DNA from: Crocodylus rhombifer | Taxonomy: Eukaryota > Chordata > Crocodylia > Crocodylidae | Reading direction: 5' to 3' | Length of the DNA: 64,000 nucleotides | Assembly: GCA_038503035.1 (NCBI GenBank) | Contig: JAVSML010025536.1 | Location: forward strand, 679,932-743,931 | Part shown: one piece after another, positions 10,904-23,856 of the stretch | How the letters are laid out: each line of letters starts with the position of its first letter | Numbering within the stretch: the first letter of the stretch is position 1 | Position numbers and translations under genes: made by a program | Notes under the pieces: generated by a model | Told to the model about the DNA's origin: nothing | Databases searched by the model: none | Seen by the model: the letters and a program-made list of their open reading frames with translations, nothing else

Positions 10904-13900
10904 ATTTCTCAACGGGCATAAATCAGCAGAGCCAACGTGAATTCAATGGATCCATGACCGTTTACCCTCATGGGGAATCCAACCCGGCTAGGTTTAACAG
11001 TGGCTGGCATAGATACCTTTTGGACCAGATCCTGCTGCCCTGCCTTATGAATGCAATGGGACTATTTACAGCAGAGGGTGCTACTCAGAGTGAACAAGTC
11101 TGGCGAGACCTGGCTTTCTACTGGCCAGGGAGGTGATGTATTATTGTGGGCTGGCCTGAAAGAAATTATATACACCTTGCTCACAGAACAGGGGCATTGG
11201 TAACGACTATCATTAACCAAATCTGACACTGAGTTGCTTCCTCTTGAAGCTTTAAAATCTCTGAATATACCTTCTTTGCAGTGCAGACGGAACATCCCAG
11301 GTACTTGGGGCATGCGGGACTCTGGCCGCTTTACTAAACACAGTGCCATGCAGTGCAGTTCGAATCACAATACATCCAGGATCAAAACACTGACGAGTTC
11401 TTCCCCCCTCCCTTCAACACTCCCATTACCACTTTTGTCCACACAGGCATTAGAAAGAGAGGCAGCTTGAATTTTCTGAACTGTTTCACCCATCCACAGC
11501 TGGAATTCCAAAGTGAAATGAAAATGCCTTTAAAATCAACACTACATGGGAGCCTGAGAGAACAAGTTTTCCTTTGTTGTAGGGTATAGTATTATTTGCT
11601 GTAGGTTTTTGATATACATTCTAAATTAGGCCTGCAAAGGCATGCTTCATCTTTAATTCATCACTCTCAGCTGAAAGAGATTAGCAATGTCTAGCACGCA
11701 CCCTTCGTATGGTGCTGACCTCATCAAGTATGGCCTGAAATTAATTAGCCTCATTCATTCCAAATGGAAAAGGATAATGGAGCTGCATTTTAGAGATGAC
11801 CATCACAAATTGTATGCAGCATATTTAAAAGCCCCCCTATTTTCAAACTATGTAGATTAAAATTCTTTCCAGCACTTGCAATATGTCAGAGTTATCAAGG
11901 CACCGGGGGCAGCAACGGTCCCGTTTTGATTTGTGGAATTGGAAGTCACATTTTGTGCGTGTGGCTATAAATGAAGCAAGTTTGTCGTCATGACAGAACA
12001 CCTGGAATTCATCTGATGTTTCCAGGTGCTTGGGCATGCTTGGCATCCAACCCTTGATGTTTAAATGTTCTTCTGCCAGGTCATTTCAATCAATCCGAAA
12101 GAGGTGTCCCCTTTCCCAAACGTCAACTTGGGCTTGGACCTCCACGTCTCTCATAATCTAACCAGAAATCAGAGTGGACGTGAAACAACGTCGCTCTTCA
12201 GAGTGCTGGGTAGTAAATAGGGACTTGTTAGGTTGAAGCTTTTAGATATTCGTGGGCCGGATTTGCAGAAATATTCAGGTACCTAAGGATGCAGAGGCAC
12301 GAAGGGCAAGATTTGTATACGTATTTAGGTTCCTTTTCTCTACAGGTTTCTAAAGGAGGTAGGCACCTAAGCTCTTTTGATAAATCCCACAACATACTCA
12401 TCTACATCTTGAGGCACCTTTACAAATCAGCCACGTTTTAAACTATTGTAGCGAAGGTTTTTTCACCATTGAATTACACAGCTCCACACACAACACATAC
12501 TTAAGGCTGGTTTCTTCGCCACTGAATGGGGCGGAATCAAGGTTGTGACCATCAGACCTTCTTTCATACCTAGCAAAATGTTTTATTAGGGCTCTTTGAG
12601 ACAGGTTGTATACAATTCTTAGATAAAGGTAGGGGCTGGGTGCTGGATCAGGCCCTAAGATGTTTATAAGCACCACCCCCTCCCAATAACAAAGAAGAAA
12701 TCTCTCTATACATGCAACACTTGAAAACCTAAGTATGAACTTTGCTACACCACAGTGGTCCAGTATTGTTTGCAGTATTGTGGCTCTAATATTGTTTTGT
12801 GCCTGATACACAAGAAAGAGGAATATGCCCGTGATAACCCAACTGTGCGACATCTGCTGTGATCACCCAATGCCCTGAAATGTGAGCTTTAATTATCCTT
12901 CCTTTATGCATATTTAACCACAAATATTTTTCCTGTAAAGGATCCCACAGGAATCAAACTCTCACCCTGTTCAAACTCAGGCCTGTTACTGCAACTCCCT
13001 GAACTTCTATTTGCCCGCTCATCTGACCCAGGTGGGAACCACTCACATCTTGGAGCTTCCAGGTTTAGGTTGGTCAAATAAAATGAATAGATGTTATGAA
13101 CAGAAGAAGAAATCATGCCATACCGATAAAAGCCGTCTTTTCAGGGGCAACACAGAATAGATTAAACGGTTGTGTTAGCCTGTATAGTGATCCCATGTCA
13201 ATTTTGTTTGTAGATGTTATCTCCGCTCAGAACGGTTTCCTCCTAAATTAAACAGACTGGTGAAGATATGAGAAGCATCTTGAGCCAAATATATACAGAT
13301 TTGTACACAGAAGCCTTCTGATCCCCGAGCAACCCACAGTAAAATCTTGTCACAACGGAATAATAAACATTTATCGTATTTTTCAACTTTCCAAAGTTCG
13401 TAGTGTACCAAGACAATTGCAACTGGCTCTCTTCGTTGGTCTCTCAGGTGAGGATCAAGATTCGGCAAGATGATTGCTTGCCTGGCATCCTATGAACTAA
13501 CTGCATCTGATCATGAATTTTATTGGATATAATCTGTCTTCAGTAGGTCCCTCCTCTCTCCCAGCACACCCCTTCCTCTTTCCAGTCTCTCCCCACTCCC
13601 CCTAAGGAAACTGGTATTTTGGTTGGTTTATTTTAACAGGAAGAAGCAGTTCATAAATTCCAGCTAGGTGGGGTGATTCACGTGGGACAAGAACACATCT
13701 TTAAAAATAAGCGGAACACACATTCTGAGGCACATGTAACATTTCTAAGTAAGCACAGATTTTCAATTCAGCCGTTTTAGTACTGAAAAAAATCAATATC
13801 CTCGATAATCCAAGGCATTCAGATGAATTTGAACTGTCGTGATTACCATTTTATTTCTTGCAGAATGGTTAGACTGGGAGGCCTGCTCATGATATGAGAC

Positions 13901-15980
13901 TTTTTTTCACTTAGGAGCTACCTGTATTTTTGGATTCAAGATGCAAGCAATTCCGTCATCCAAAAAAGGGTCATTAAGATTGTATTCAAATTGGTAGCTT
14001 GATTCATCCCTCTCCAGTGAGGACTCCAAAAATGAATATTATTTGGCTTTTTTTAATATAAATATCATATAACAAAGATCTTTAAATGATGCTGCTTACC
14101 CAACCAGATTCCAAAACCCGCGGCATGTTCCCATTCACGTTGATGGTAAACCTCAGCTTCTTCTAGGCAGGGGTTTGTAAGCCCTAGAGTACAATTTAGG
14201 ACGGGGGGGAAAAAAACAAAGTTGGGAACAACAACGTATCTAGAAAGTGTGGATTGGTTTAGATAAGCAAGATGCAATTGCCAACACTGGAATTTGGTGA
14301 CGGCACTCTGAGTGCAAGAAGCAAATCTTTACCCATTCAAGCAAAAATTTACTTACTTTCAATAACGGCATTCATGAGACACTGCAGTGGCAGACTGACA
14401 TCAGTGGGTGACCTTCTGGACTCAGGCTGCCTATTGCCACCCTAAGCAAAATGTAGCAAGTTCATCAGAGGATGGTCATCAACTCTGAATGCTCCCTTGT
14501 GGGCGTAAGTCAGATTTTTAACCTAAGCCAGGATTTTTGCTGTGTTTCCTTCTGAGGGGTGGTGTGGTGGCGGTGGTGGGGTTGTTTCTGAATGTGGGGC
14601 TTGTGCCAAGGTCAGAGTCATTTGGGATCATTTGTGTTCATACATACTAAGGAAGAGGGGGGAGCTTTTCTAAGGTACAACAGGCAATTAGGTGTTCAAC
14701 TTTTCTTTGAAAGGTAGTTGTAGCTGGGTGCCCGAATCACTGACCTGATGTGGTTTCTCTTAAGCCCCTGTGAAATGACAAGTCCAGGACTATCCAAACC
14801 AAGAGGCACAGGGGAAACTGAAGATGTTGGCGCTGCACGCAGCAGTCTTTCACATCCCAGTTAAATTATTTGGCTCTTCCTTCCCTTTCTCTTCTAATAT
14901 TAGCACAAACTATTAGCCCTTAGGAATAATTACAACAGCATTTCTGTTAATGAAAGCCCCGAGCCAGTAACTCATTTTCCTGTTTCTCCGTTCAGCCTAA
15001 CTCTAGGCATGCCGTTCTAAGCTGTTCCTGTGCCAAAAGTTGGGGTTCGAAGGCTCATTTTGTAGCCCTGTAACCAACAGGAAAACAGATACTTCTTATG
15101 GGATGAGGGTGTAAATCCATGGTGCCTCTCTTGTCATGTTGTCACCCACTTATACAAAGTTTTCATGCATCTTTATGTGTACCATGCAGAAATTCCAGAA
15201 AGCAGGCTCAGCTGGAGAAGGAGGGGACATGGGACAAAGCTCTATATACACTTCACGTGGGCCTTTGAAAGAGCTGGCAGCTGGATCTTTATGTTAATAC
15301 ACCACCAGCCTATCAAATGAATGTCTAGGACTTCGGTGAACTTCTGCTCATGAGGCCTCTTTGAAGTCAATGGGGTGGATCCCTGGCCTGAAATAAGCTC
15401 CCTGTTGCACCGCTTCAGTAGAAGTCCAGGGATAAGCTGCCTTAAAGGGCCCCGGAAGATTCCCTCGGTACAGGAGAAATCTCCTGTATCATGAAGCTAG
15501 CGAGGCCCTCTTTACGCTAGGCTAGCCATCACAGAGGACTAACAGGCATGGAGGGAGGCTGGAGGCTTCTGGGTCAGCTGAAGAACCATGGAAGCTGCTG
15601 CTGCACCTTGTTCAAGCCCTAGTCAGCACAGAGGACCTGGGGTGGCAGAGAGGTGTCTTTAACCACCTTTGCCTTTTTTCTCAACTGTACTTTTATATAA
15701 CTCTGTGAAGCTGGGAATGAAACCCAGTGCACCTGTACAACTAAACTAAGGCACAATTTGGTTCGCTGAGTGGATTTATCATGGGTCTCTGTAGGGTTCA
15801 GTACATACCAAGTTTGACCTCAAGTTCCCGTAAGGAAGAGTCCTTTGTACAAGCTAAAATGAACAGGCATGATACTAGAGAAGAACAAGATACTTTAGAT
15901 TTAAAAAAACATCTATTTGAGCTTTCATCCAGCTCCAGAACCAAACTCAGTCTGATCCTTTTCTGTCTTTTTTTTTCTAG
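10904..15980. other. Non-coding stretch, no gene seen
   Basis: Long unique stretch. A decayed repeat with 'attcaggtacctaagg ... taggcacctaagc' lies at about 12250-12420. The phrase 'tttgaagtcaatgggg' at about 15360 is another reptilian repeat remnant. No exon with a recognisable domain was seen. Confidence 0.45.
12250..12425. repeat. Decayed 'aggcacctaa' interspersed repeat
   Basis: Repeated phrases of the type caggtacctaagg, atttaggttcc and aggcacctaag. A similar text is found at about 55210-55350. Together they suggest an old interspersed family of unknown class. Confidence 0.4.
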
Positions 15981-16097
15981 ATGCAGAAAGCAACAGCACG
16001 ATATTGTGCCATAATGAATTCTTCATCATGATTGAAAAAGTGCAAAAGGGAAACATGTTTAATAGGCTGAAAAATAAGAAAGACCAGCTAATGCAAG
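15981..16097 (+). CDS. Candidate internal exon A (39 codons, unidentified gene)
   Basis: A strong acceptor (ttctgtctttttttttctag) precedes 117 bases that stay open in one frame and end at a consensus donor (caag/gtgagt). The exon would be phase 1 at both ends. The frame reads AESNSTILCHNEFFIMIEKV and continues with a lysine-rich helical stretch ending DQLMQ; the two other frames contain stops. The segment FFIMIEKVQKGNM loosely recalls the start of a GoLoco motif as in Rap1GAP-type proteins (FFxMIEKxQ), but the defining DEQR end is absent, so I do not assign that family. Chance pseudo-exons are common in vertebrate introns, so this remains a candidate. Confidence 0.3.
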
Positions 16098-19000
16098 GTG
16101 AGTGGATGATAGTTTCCAGTGAGTTTTAATGGATGTGTGTGTGTGCATGGTGATAAACTCCTGTGGTCAGAGACTGATGGAATAAAGCTGAAATAAGTCA
16201 CCAGGTAAATGTTCTCAGTGACAATCTTTGTGGAACATGCTACGTCCCCAAAGCAAAACTGGCACTACATGCGCTCCCCTCTGAGTGGGATACGCTGTTT
16301 GCTCAGGTCTTCAGGTAACTGTGTCTATGAAGTCAACACATACAAGTCACAGGATGTCAGAGCAAATAATGGGATCCTTTGCACATATATATTATAATGA
16401 ACTCCCCCTCCCACACAAGCTGAGTTATAGATGGGCATGGCTTGAAAATGAAGCCGGAAGAATGGGAATTGGAATTCGGTAATTTTGGACATTGTGGCCT
16501 CCGTCAGAGGCCACTGCTGCTATGTCATTGTACTGGATATGTTGAAAGTTTGCTGTTTTTTCTATTATTGTGTTCTGTTATACCCCTGGCGCTCTGTTTT
16601 GTACAGTGTAGTCTAAAAGTTTAAATATGGATAAAGAAGCCTAGAATTAAAAAAAAAAAATCCTTGTTGGCTATTACTGGTGAACACCAGACCCTTATCT
16701 GGAGTAAATAGATGCAGTTCCAATAGCATCAAATGGCATCACGCTACTTTATGCCAGTTAAAGCTCCAGTCCTGGTCTTGCTGCTTGTACTCAGGCAGAA
16801 CACTGCGCTAACCGTGCTAGAGTAAGACCAGCAGGACTGGGTCGTGAGCGAGTGTCTGAGTTGCAAGGCGCATGAATGCCTGCCAAGGGAGCTCAGCCAT
16901 GCTCAGAAGTATGTAAAGTGCTGGAGCTGAAAAGTGTCAGAGTAGCATTTGTGACCAATTACCCAAGATGAAGAGGGCAGAGTTATGTTTACACGTAGTA
17001 ATGGGCAGCAATTCCAGTTCACAAGCTTGCACTGGATTTCCTTCCAGCCCTGGCACTCCTGTGCACATTTCCACTCGCTTGCACAGAGCAGGGGGAAAAA
17101 ACCCCAGGACTAACAACTTGCAAATACAAACAAGCAAACATATGACAACAACAACAAATGAGGGAAGGAAACTGCCATGTAGCAGCCGGGTAATTAAACA
17201 TATACTGCAATATGCAAAAAAGATCATGGATCATTGTATCAGTAAAATAGCTTTATCAGCTGGGCTGAAAAATTATGCATGACGTGTCTGGATTGTTATT
17301 TTTCTCCCACCTGTGAAGCCCTGAGAAATTATCTATGCAAAAGACCAAGAAGTGAAAGCTGCCTCTGCCATCTTCTGTTTAATTAACACAGGTATACAGA
17401 TTTAATGCCATTTATCATGATTTTTTGGATTAAATAGTAACTAACAGTTGACAATGACAATGTTATCATGAGAGCTGCAAAGAATGGCTAGAATTTGATT
17501 GTGGCAGCTATTACCATTGTGGGCAAGCACAAGCTTGTTGAAGTTTTGGCTGGGACTCAAAGGCTGGAATGAGCCTGTTCAGATTTAGGGGCAGTTTATT
17601 TTTCATTCAACAAAGGTTTATCTGCCCCTGCCCCGCAAGTTAACCCCCAGAATTGAAACAGCTTGAAAAATTATTCATCTTTCTGCTAACAGGTTCCTGA
17701 TGTTAAAGGTCTGACCTGAAAAAAAGCAGTGCACAGGTCAGACTGCAAGGGTGGATAGGGGAGTGAGTTGCCCCTGACCTGCAACCCTGCCAAATGTAGC
17801 TATTTTAATAGCCAAGGCAGTGTATTCCAGATCAGCAGCTCAAGAGATGCCTTCCAGCTAAGGCTTTCCTAAATATTAACTCTGTCAGTGCTGGATGATC
17901 TCACTGTGGAGATTTGCTGGGCTTGACAGTACCTCTGATGGTAAGGCTCTCTTTAAGCATCTGCAAAGTTCATAGCAAGTGGGCATTTCCTTGGCGCCAC
18001 TGCCACTTGTTCCTCAATGCATCCAGAGGTGAGCCCATTTCTCTTTGATTTAAGAGATGAATATCAGCCACCCAAGGTCAAGTATTTCGGAATTCAAGTT
18101 TCAAAAAATGAGGGGCTGGCTAGTCTGCAGCAATGTCAGCTTCTTCATTGGTATACCTCAAACCTAAAGCTAATAAGACCCTCCTCTATCTATAAGAATG
18201 GAGTTGAATCTTCATGGTGTCTCTGTCCTTGGCCTCTCTTTTATGAATATCACATTAGGTGATAAGCAGCAGTAACGATTTTTGTGGTGAAGTCGATATT
18301 TGTCTATTAGCAACCAACAGAGATGACGCAAGTCATTTTGGGCATATCGCTAACCAGCCTCTAGATGGTAATGTCTTTTGGTCACTCACCAAACAGGGTT
18401 GGATTTGGATTCATTAACTCGTGAAGAAAGACACTATATATCTCTACACATTACAAATCCTTTGGGCCATCCCATCCCCTTGAACAGGCATTGCATTTAA
18501 ATAAAGCAGTGCTGCCAGCCAGAAGTAATCAAGGAGTTAAAGAGAGAGAGAGAGGAATCATCTGCAATTCTGAATGCTTATTGTGGCAGGTGTCTTCAGG
18601 CAACACTGACGCTGGCTGCTGCACTGTTGCAATAGCTGCTCTAGGACTCTTAAGGGCCAGTACGCTTTTGCGATAATTAAAAAATCCCCAACAACATCCA
18701 TTACATTACCTTTGGCGTTCCCTGCCCTGCACTATTCTGTTCTCTCACATCTCCTCAAGGAGGCATAGCTGTAGAGCATGCAAACCCTAGGAGTGCAGCT
18801 AACCAGTGAATTATAATTAGCGAGGTGTTCTAATAGCTACAAAGGGGCTGTGCATGGTATACCATACCCATTTTTCCAGGCTGAAGTGAACAACTGAACT
18901 GCATTCTGCCTCATACCCAAAAAACAGTGCTGTTGAAGAGCTGTCCCATTTCCTAAACAAGCTCAGTGCTTTGGAGGCAGGGGAAAGCAGGTGATGTGCA

Positions 19001-20524
19001 AGCTGCAGCCACTTTTTCTGCTCGTGCCACATAAAGCTGCTTGGGGATGGAGTAGGCAGGAATGGATCCTACGTGGAGCACCTCCTCCTGTTCGTAAGCA
19101 TCTTGTATTTAGGACTGTAGAACAGAAATAATAATAAAAAAAAAAGTCAGCGTTTGGAGATGACGACAAGGTGCCTACTCACAACCGGGGGCAGCCATTG
19201 GCATGAGTCCAAGTAAGGCTCAAATTCACACTTTCCAGAACGGTAGTAAAACACTTTAGTCGCTCTGCCATTTTACCCCTGTACGGCGCATCTACGCATG
19301 CCTCTATGGCACCGTTGTTACTGCGCCATCATTTAGTACTTCCTTTAGCCACTATGTCACCGTAGCAATGCGCTATAGCGAGGGGGTGTCTCACTACGGT
19401 GACATAGCTGTGCCTGCCGGGCTTTGCTACGATGCTAGCACTTTGCTAGCATCTCGTATAGCTGTGCCCCCCTAGAAGACAAATTCTGCAGATTTTCCGT
19501 GCATTTGGTGAAAATATGCATGGTGCATTTCCTCAGTGAGAAAGGAAGCCAACTCTGTGCCATATCTTTATTCTCCGATCCTGGCTGAAGCTAAGACTTG
19601 GTCAGCCCCTAGGAGCAGCTGTAGAGCAAGCATAGTCATCAAAGTGCAATATGCTCTGGTTGCACAACTTCCCATCATCCCAAATATTCCCAAGGTGACA
19701 CCTCACGTAGTCAGAGGAAGGGTCTGCAGTTGTGCGACACTCAGGTTTGTCACTTAGGCAAAGAAAATCTCTTGCGGTCAATTTTCTGAATGGGATGAAG
19801 TGCCAGCAGGCAATGAGAGCAGTCGATTTAAATGATTTACTTCTTTGGGATACTATGTTTTGTTTCTGCTCCTCAACGTTTAGTGAAAAACCTGCAAACG
19901 TGCAAGTCTCTTGTTGGTGTGTTTTATTCTTAATACAATATTCTACAGAGAGCCACCAGATCTCGTTCTTAGAGAGAAGCACTCTTGCATCATACCGTCT
20001 GTTGGGAGGGAGAGATGTGGAGACACAACGGAACGACGTCCAATGTTTTCTGTGTGTGTGTGCATGCGCACACGTGAGTGAGACCCGATGTCTATGTCTC
20101 AGACATTTAACAAGACATGATTCTGGAAAATAACACACCTTTCAAAGCGGATATTATCCCTGGCTAAATATGCAGAGTCAGGCCTTACCATGAGTAGATA
20201 CCTGTGGACCTGGAAGATTCCAAGACGACAATAAAAGGTGTTGACGGTTCCTCTTTATTTCTAAAGATGTGGGTGGAGGATAAAACATAGTGTAATCTCA
20301 CAAGACAACACTGCCCCAAATTAGCTGGTGAAAGTCTTGCTTGAATGAACCAATATTTTTAGACTTAGTCAGTAGCTTCCCCTTCCATTTTCTTCCTTGC
20401 TATTTCTGACTGGGTTGTGAGATTCACTTCGATATCCGCATGTGCTATTTGTAGGGTGCTTTTATAACAATGCTGTGATAACACTATCTGAGCAATCACA
20501 AGTCCTCTTGCTTTCCACTTTCAG
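16098..20524. other. Candidate intron or intergenic stretch
   Basis: No convincing exon between candidate exons A and B. The stretch contains a CpG-containing fold-back segment near 19260-19470 and a 178-codon minus-strand frame at 19602-20138. That frame has no recognised domain and runs partly through a gt/ca repeat, so it is treated as chance. Confidence 0.4.
19260..19472. mobile_element. CpG-containing fold-back element, probable MITE
   Basis: Inside this block ctatgtcaccgtag (19352-19365) and ctacggtgacatag (19394-19407) form a perfect 14-bp inverted repeat with a 28-base loop. Smaller palindromes occur nearby (gctagcactttgctagc). CpG content is higher than in the flanks. No autonomous partner, clear ends or target duplication could be fixed. 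Confidence 0.5.
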
Positions 20525-20618
20525 CCCATGAAGTGCTGGTTCTTACTGCCAATTTCCCACCTGTAGCCAAAGGACAGGAACAAACCATCCATCAAACAGA
20601 AAAATGAAAGACTAGAAG
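20525..20618 (+). CDS. Candidate exon B, possibly terminal
   Basis: A very good acceptor (cctcttgctttccactttcag) precedes this block. Joined in phase 1 after exon A, it reads (A)HEVLVLTANFPPVAKGQEQ and seven more residues, then stops at TGA 20605-20607; the other two phases stop within 14 codons. A gtaagg donor follows at 20619, but the stop lies before it. It could therefore be a last coding exon, with a poly(A) signal AATAAA at 20996-21001 downstream, or a chance match. Continuation to candidate exons C and D would need an alternative donor. No protein family recognised. Confidence 0.22.
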
Positions 20619-20739
20619 GTAAGGATCATGGTAAGGCATTCATTATTCATCCTTTGGTTTTTTTTAGCAGTCATCATCCAGTAGCACACAGAGGACCCAA
20701 GTAAGATCAGGCCTCCATTTGGTTTGGCCCTGCACAGAG

Positions 20740-20900
20740 AAAGAGTCTTTGCCCTAAGCCCAAAGACAAAAAGTAGACAAGTAACAGGAGGAAAAACAGA
20801 CTGGAAGTGATTTATCCATGATTACACACAGGTGGCCAGTAGCAAAGTGGTGGCAAAAATTTCTGTGCTGGTAAATCCCAGGCCTGGGCCTTATCTCTAC
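20740..20900 (-). repeat. MIR-like SINE remnant
   Basis: Text such as ggaagtgatttatccatgat, then cacacaggtggccagtagca, then tggtggc matches the reversed MIR order 'gtgacttgcccaaggtcacacagc..agtggca'. Confidence 0.55.
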
Positions 20901-21880
20901 AGATACTGCTGCCTGTCAGGTTCTACAATTTTCGACTGAATTATAAATACGGTGGGTGTTATATTATATCATTGAAAGCAAATTTGTATATACCAAATAA
21001 ACACAAATGCATCCATTTAATATGTGACATCTCCTTTTCCTTTTAGTTCTGCTTCGATGCCAAGAGTGACAGACACATCAGAAATAAACTAGAATATGAG
21101 AGCGAGAAAGACAAATCAGCGAGCGAGCAAGCATGCAAGAGCAAGCACGCGCATCCTTTTGCCGTATTCTTCAGTATTGTTTTAATTTGTGCTTATGGCA
21201 TCAGTTTACTATCACATCAGTGATGGTGGTGATATCAGTTTTCACTCTCAAATTAAGCAGAATAAGCTGAAGAAACAAGCCCCAGATGTTGATATGAGTA
21301 AAGCAAAAAACACGATTTCCAAGTAAGTGGGTTCATGTTTCATTTGGATTTCCCACAATGCAAAGTTCTACCAGAATCGCCAACCCAGTCAGACCGCTTC
21401 ACTTGACCACTTATTCTACTGAATAAAGCATAAATGGCTGCCATAGCAACTGCTGCATCTTTATATATCAGATTATTTTACCAGTTCGGCCCTTTGAGAC
21501 TTAGCATTTCACTCATGAGGCACACATTAGTTATGCTAGTTGTACTTTCTGAAGCCTTGGGTAATTTTTTGACACTGTTTGTATTTTACAGTGTACCGAA
21601 ACATTTCCCTACATTTTATTTGAATATTTTAGGCTCTTAAAATATAACAAGATGCAAAAATAACACAACAGGATGATATGGACTGAATATGTGTCTGCAA
21701 CAGTATCTCTCTAGTACTTGTTGGAGTAGTTTGGCTATTCTTTTGTTATATTGGGTTATCTAACACTTTGGCAATCCCACTGACATCAAGAAAGTAGTGG
21801 GGAGCTCAGGTAATATGTGGTACTGGATTTCTTATATTAGTTTCACATGGGAATTGGTTGGGAGTAAATGAATGACTCAA

Positions 21881-22086
21881 AGGGTGCGTCTACATGAGAC
21901 GCTACGAGTGCAGTAGACTAATTCTGCTGCGCATTAGTGCGGCGGGCAAAACCTGTGCTAATGGGCAGTAGAATTAGTGTTACCAAAACATCGTGCACTG
22001 GGACTAATGTGAAACAGTGCCGATTATGGTGCATTAAGATAGTATCTGTAATCATGGCATACTAATGAATGTGTAGAAGCCCCCTA
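21881..22086. mobile_element. Small MITE with terminal inverted repeats
   Basis: The left end agggtgcgtctacatgag is matched at the right by atgtgtagaagccccct in inverted orientation, about 12 of 15 positions. The interior has internal complementarity (gcagtagactaattctgctg). No clear target duplication could be fixed. Related termini occur at 39361 and perhaps 40167. Confidence 0.5.
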
Positions 22087-22442
22087 TGTGAGTAAGGCTT
22101 CATAATCTGGGCTGCTGTGCTTGGCATTAGTACTGCTACTTTGAACTAAGTTTATGAGGGAGTTTTGATTTATTTCAAAATTTAAATGCATTCTCTGAAA
22201 CTGTACTACTGGAAATCAAATAATGTGCTCTCCTCTTAGACACGATCATTTCTATCCTAAATAACATAGTCATTCTTTACCCGTCTAAATATTCCCATTG
22301 AGAGTCTCAAATTTTACTTTGTCTGTCTCCAGATAATGCCCAGAAAAAGACACCTTTTATGCATAGAGATGTCAACAAATAGGCACCAGGACTCAGACCC
22401 ACTCTAACTGAGCTCAGGGTTGAAAGTTTACTGTGTTCCCAG

Positions 22443-22535
22443 CAGTCTGGCCAGCACGATGTGAAAACATTTGCTGAGAAGCTTCCAATAATTCTGCCCT
22501 GGCTCCCCAGAATAATCTCTGAAGACATTGAAAAG
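22443..22535 (+). CDS. Candidate internal exon C (31 codons)
   Basis: Acceptor tttactgtgttcccag and donor gaaaag/gtaagt enclose exactly 93 bases that are open in phase 0 at both ends. The frame reads QSGQHDVKTFAEKLPIILPW and then LPRIISEDIEK. The composition is plausible for a folded protein, with a short hydrophobic run then an acidic helix. It splices in frame to candidate exon D. I do not recognise the protein. The open length, two good sites and matching phase favour a real exon, but no homology is available. Confidence 0.33.
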
Positions 22536-22804
22536 GTAAGTACGGGTGTGTTATGTTCGGTGGTAGTAAGATAATCCATATCAGATGTGGCATCCAGAAC
22601 TACAGCATCCCAGTGCAAAACAAACTAATTTTGCGAGAAGAAATCTGTAGAGACTGTCACCATGAGTTTAGGCAAGCCTGCTTACTGGTTCTTCACCCTC
22701 ACACTCATTTTTGGTGTACTCGTTCCTTGTCTTTGATTTTTACAGAAAGGCTTGTGTCAAGACTGTGCATACTTAGAACACTCTTACTTGGGCTCAGTGT
22801 CATT

Positions 22805-22905
22805 GGAAAATAGGGTGGCAAGGGACCGCATGAAGTCATCTAGTCCAGCCGCCTCCCTTGAGAGTCTTCCTTAGGAAGGGACTTGCTGCATTGTGCAAGA
22901 AATAG
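22805..22905 (-). mobile_element. CR1 3'-end fragment
   Basis: The phrase aaatagggtggcaagggacc followed by agtcatctagtccagccgcctccc is the reversed CR1 3' untranslated region ('gggaccnnatctagtccnacctcctgcc'). Confidence 0.65.
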
Positions 22906-23439
22906 ATTTCTTCATAGCCTCCACTATCAGCCTCAGGTAATGTGGTTTAAAAAGGCCCACCCTAAAAGTAATGAACACATGGATCACTGCGGTCAGATTC
23001 TACTCTAAGAAGAAATAGTAAAATTTTCCTGGAAAACTATGGGTGTGCTGGTATTCAGGATTATTGCTGAGTCCATTAGGGCTCCAAGACTTTGTGCTCT
23101 CCCAGTAACCTGATGTTTCTGTTCAACAAGGATCAAGCTACGGAACTGGTACTGACTGAAACAACCGCATACTACATAAAACTTACCGGGCTCCACATTT
23201 CATCACAACCCCCAGCTCAGGCTAGGTCTATTGAATTGTTTGCTAAAGTTCATAAATCTTTGAAATGAACCTAGGGTGCAGAGATGGTTCTTGTGGTTTG
23301 GATACCAAGACCAGGCAAAGATGCACAATAGGCTTCAGGAGTTTGGGTTGTGAGACACGAAGTCCATTCTGAACACGAAACCTATAGTGAAATGGGGATA
23401 GCACGGTTCCCCACGGATTCAAGTTAAGCGTGTCCCAGA

Positions 23440-23505
23440 TTTTAAGGCAATAAGAGACCATTAATGATCACCTCATGTGATTTCCTGCCTAGCTTGTGTC
23501 ATTTA
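23440..23505 (-). mobile_element. Old CR1 3'-end scrap
   Basis: Contains aagagaccattaatgatcac followed by ctcatgtgatttcctgcctagc, a diverged form of the CR1 3' region 'ggaccattgtgatcatctagtctgacctcctg'. Confidence 0.5.
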
Positions 23506-23856
23506 AATACCAAATATTTTTTAGATGAGGCATATCATTTTGGGGGCATTTAGCGCATCTCTTGTAGGCAGTCTAGTGAACAAGTTGCTTGAGGTGAGCA
23601 AGTTGCTTGTGGGTCAGGTAAGTATGCCAAATAGGGATGCTCTTGGAGATTTGAATGTGGTAAATGGGCCCCTGTATATATATGGGAGCTATATGGATGC
23701 AACTGAAGAGAAAGCCAGTAGTAGATTCCAAGCCAAAAATATTGTGGCTTCCTCAGCTAAACATCTCCCCTTTGTGCTTGGGGTTTCACGGAGAGTCTTT
23801 CTACTCTTCTGCGCTGCAGAACCACTGTTTAATTCATCTGTTCTCTTTACGTGTAG

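Noticed and set aside
11355..11375. Box-B-like gttcgaatcac suggesting a tRNA gene
   Set aside because: No box A at the right distance and no cloverleaf arms.
15981..16097. GoLoco motif (Rap1GAP-like) in candidate exon A
   Set aside because: Only the first half resembles the motif; the essential acidic-Gln-Arg end is missing, so the family call is not supported.
21047..21221. 58-codon frame behind an acceptor-like tract (ttttccttttag) with a hydrophobic C-terminal stretch
   Set aside because: Much of it comes from gcgagcaag-type simple sequence, and its phase does not fit exon A.
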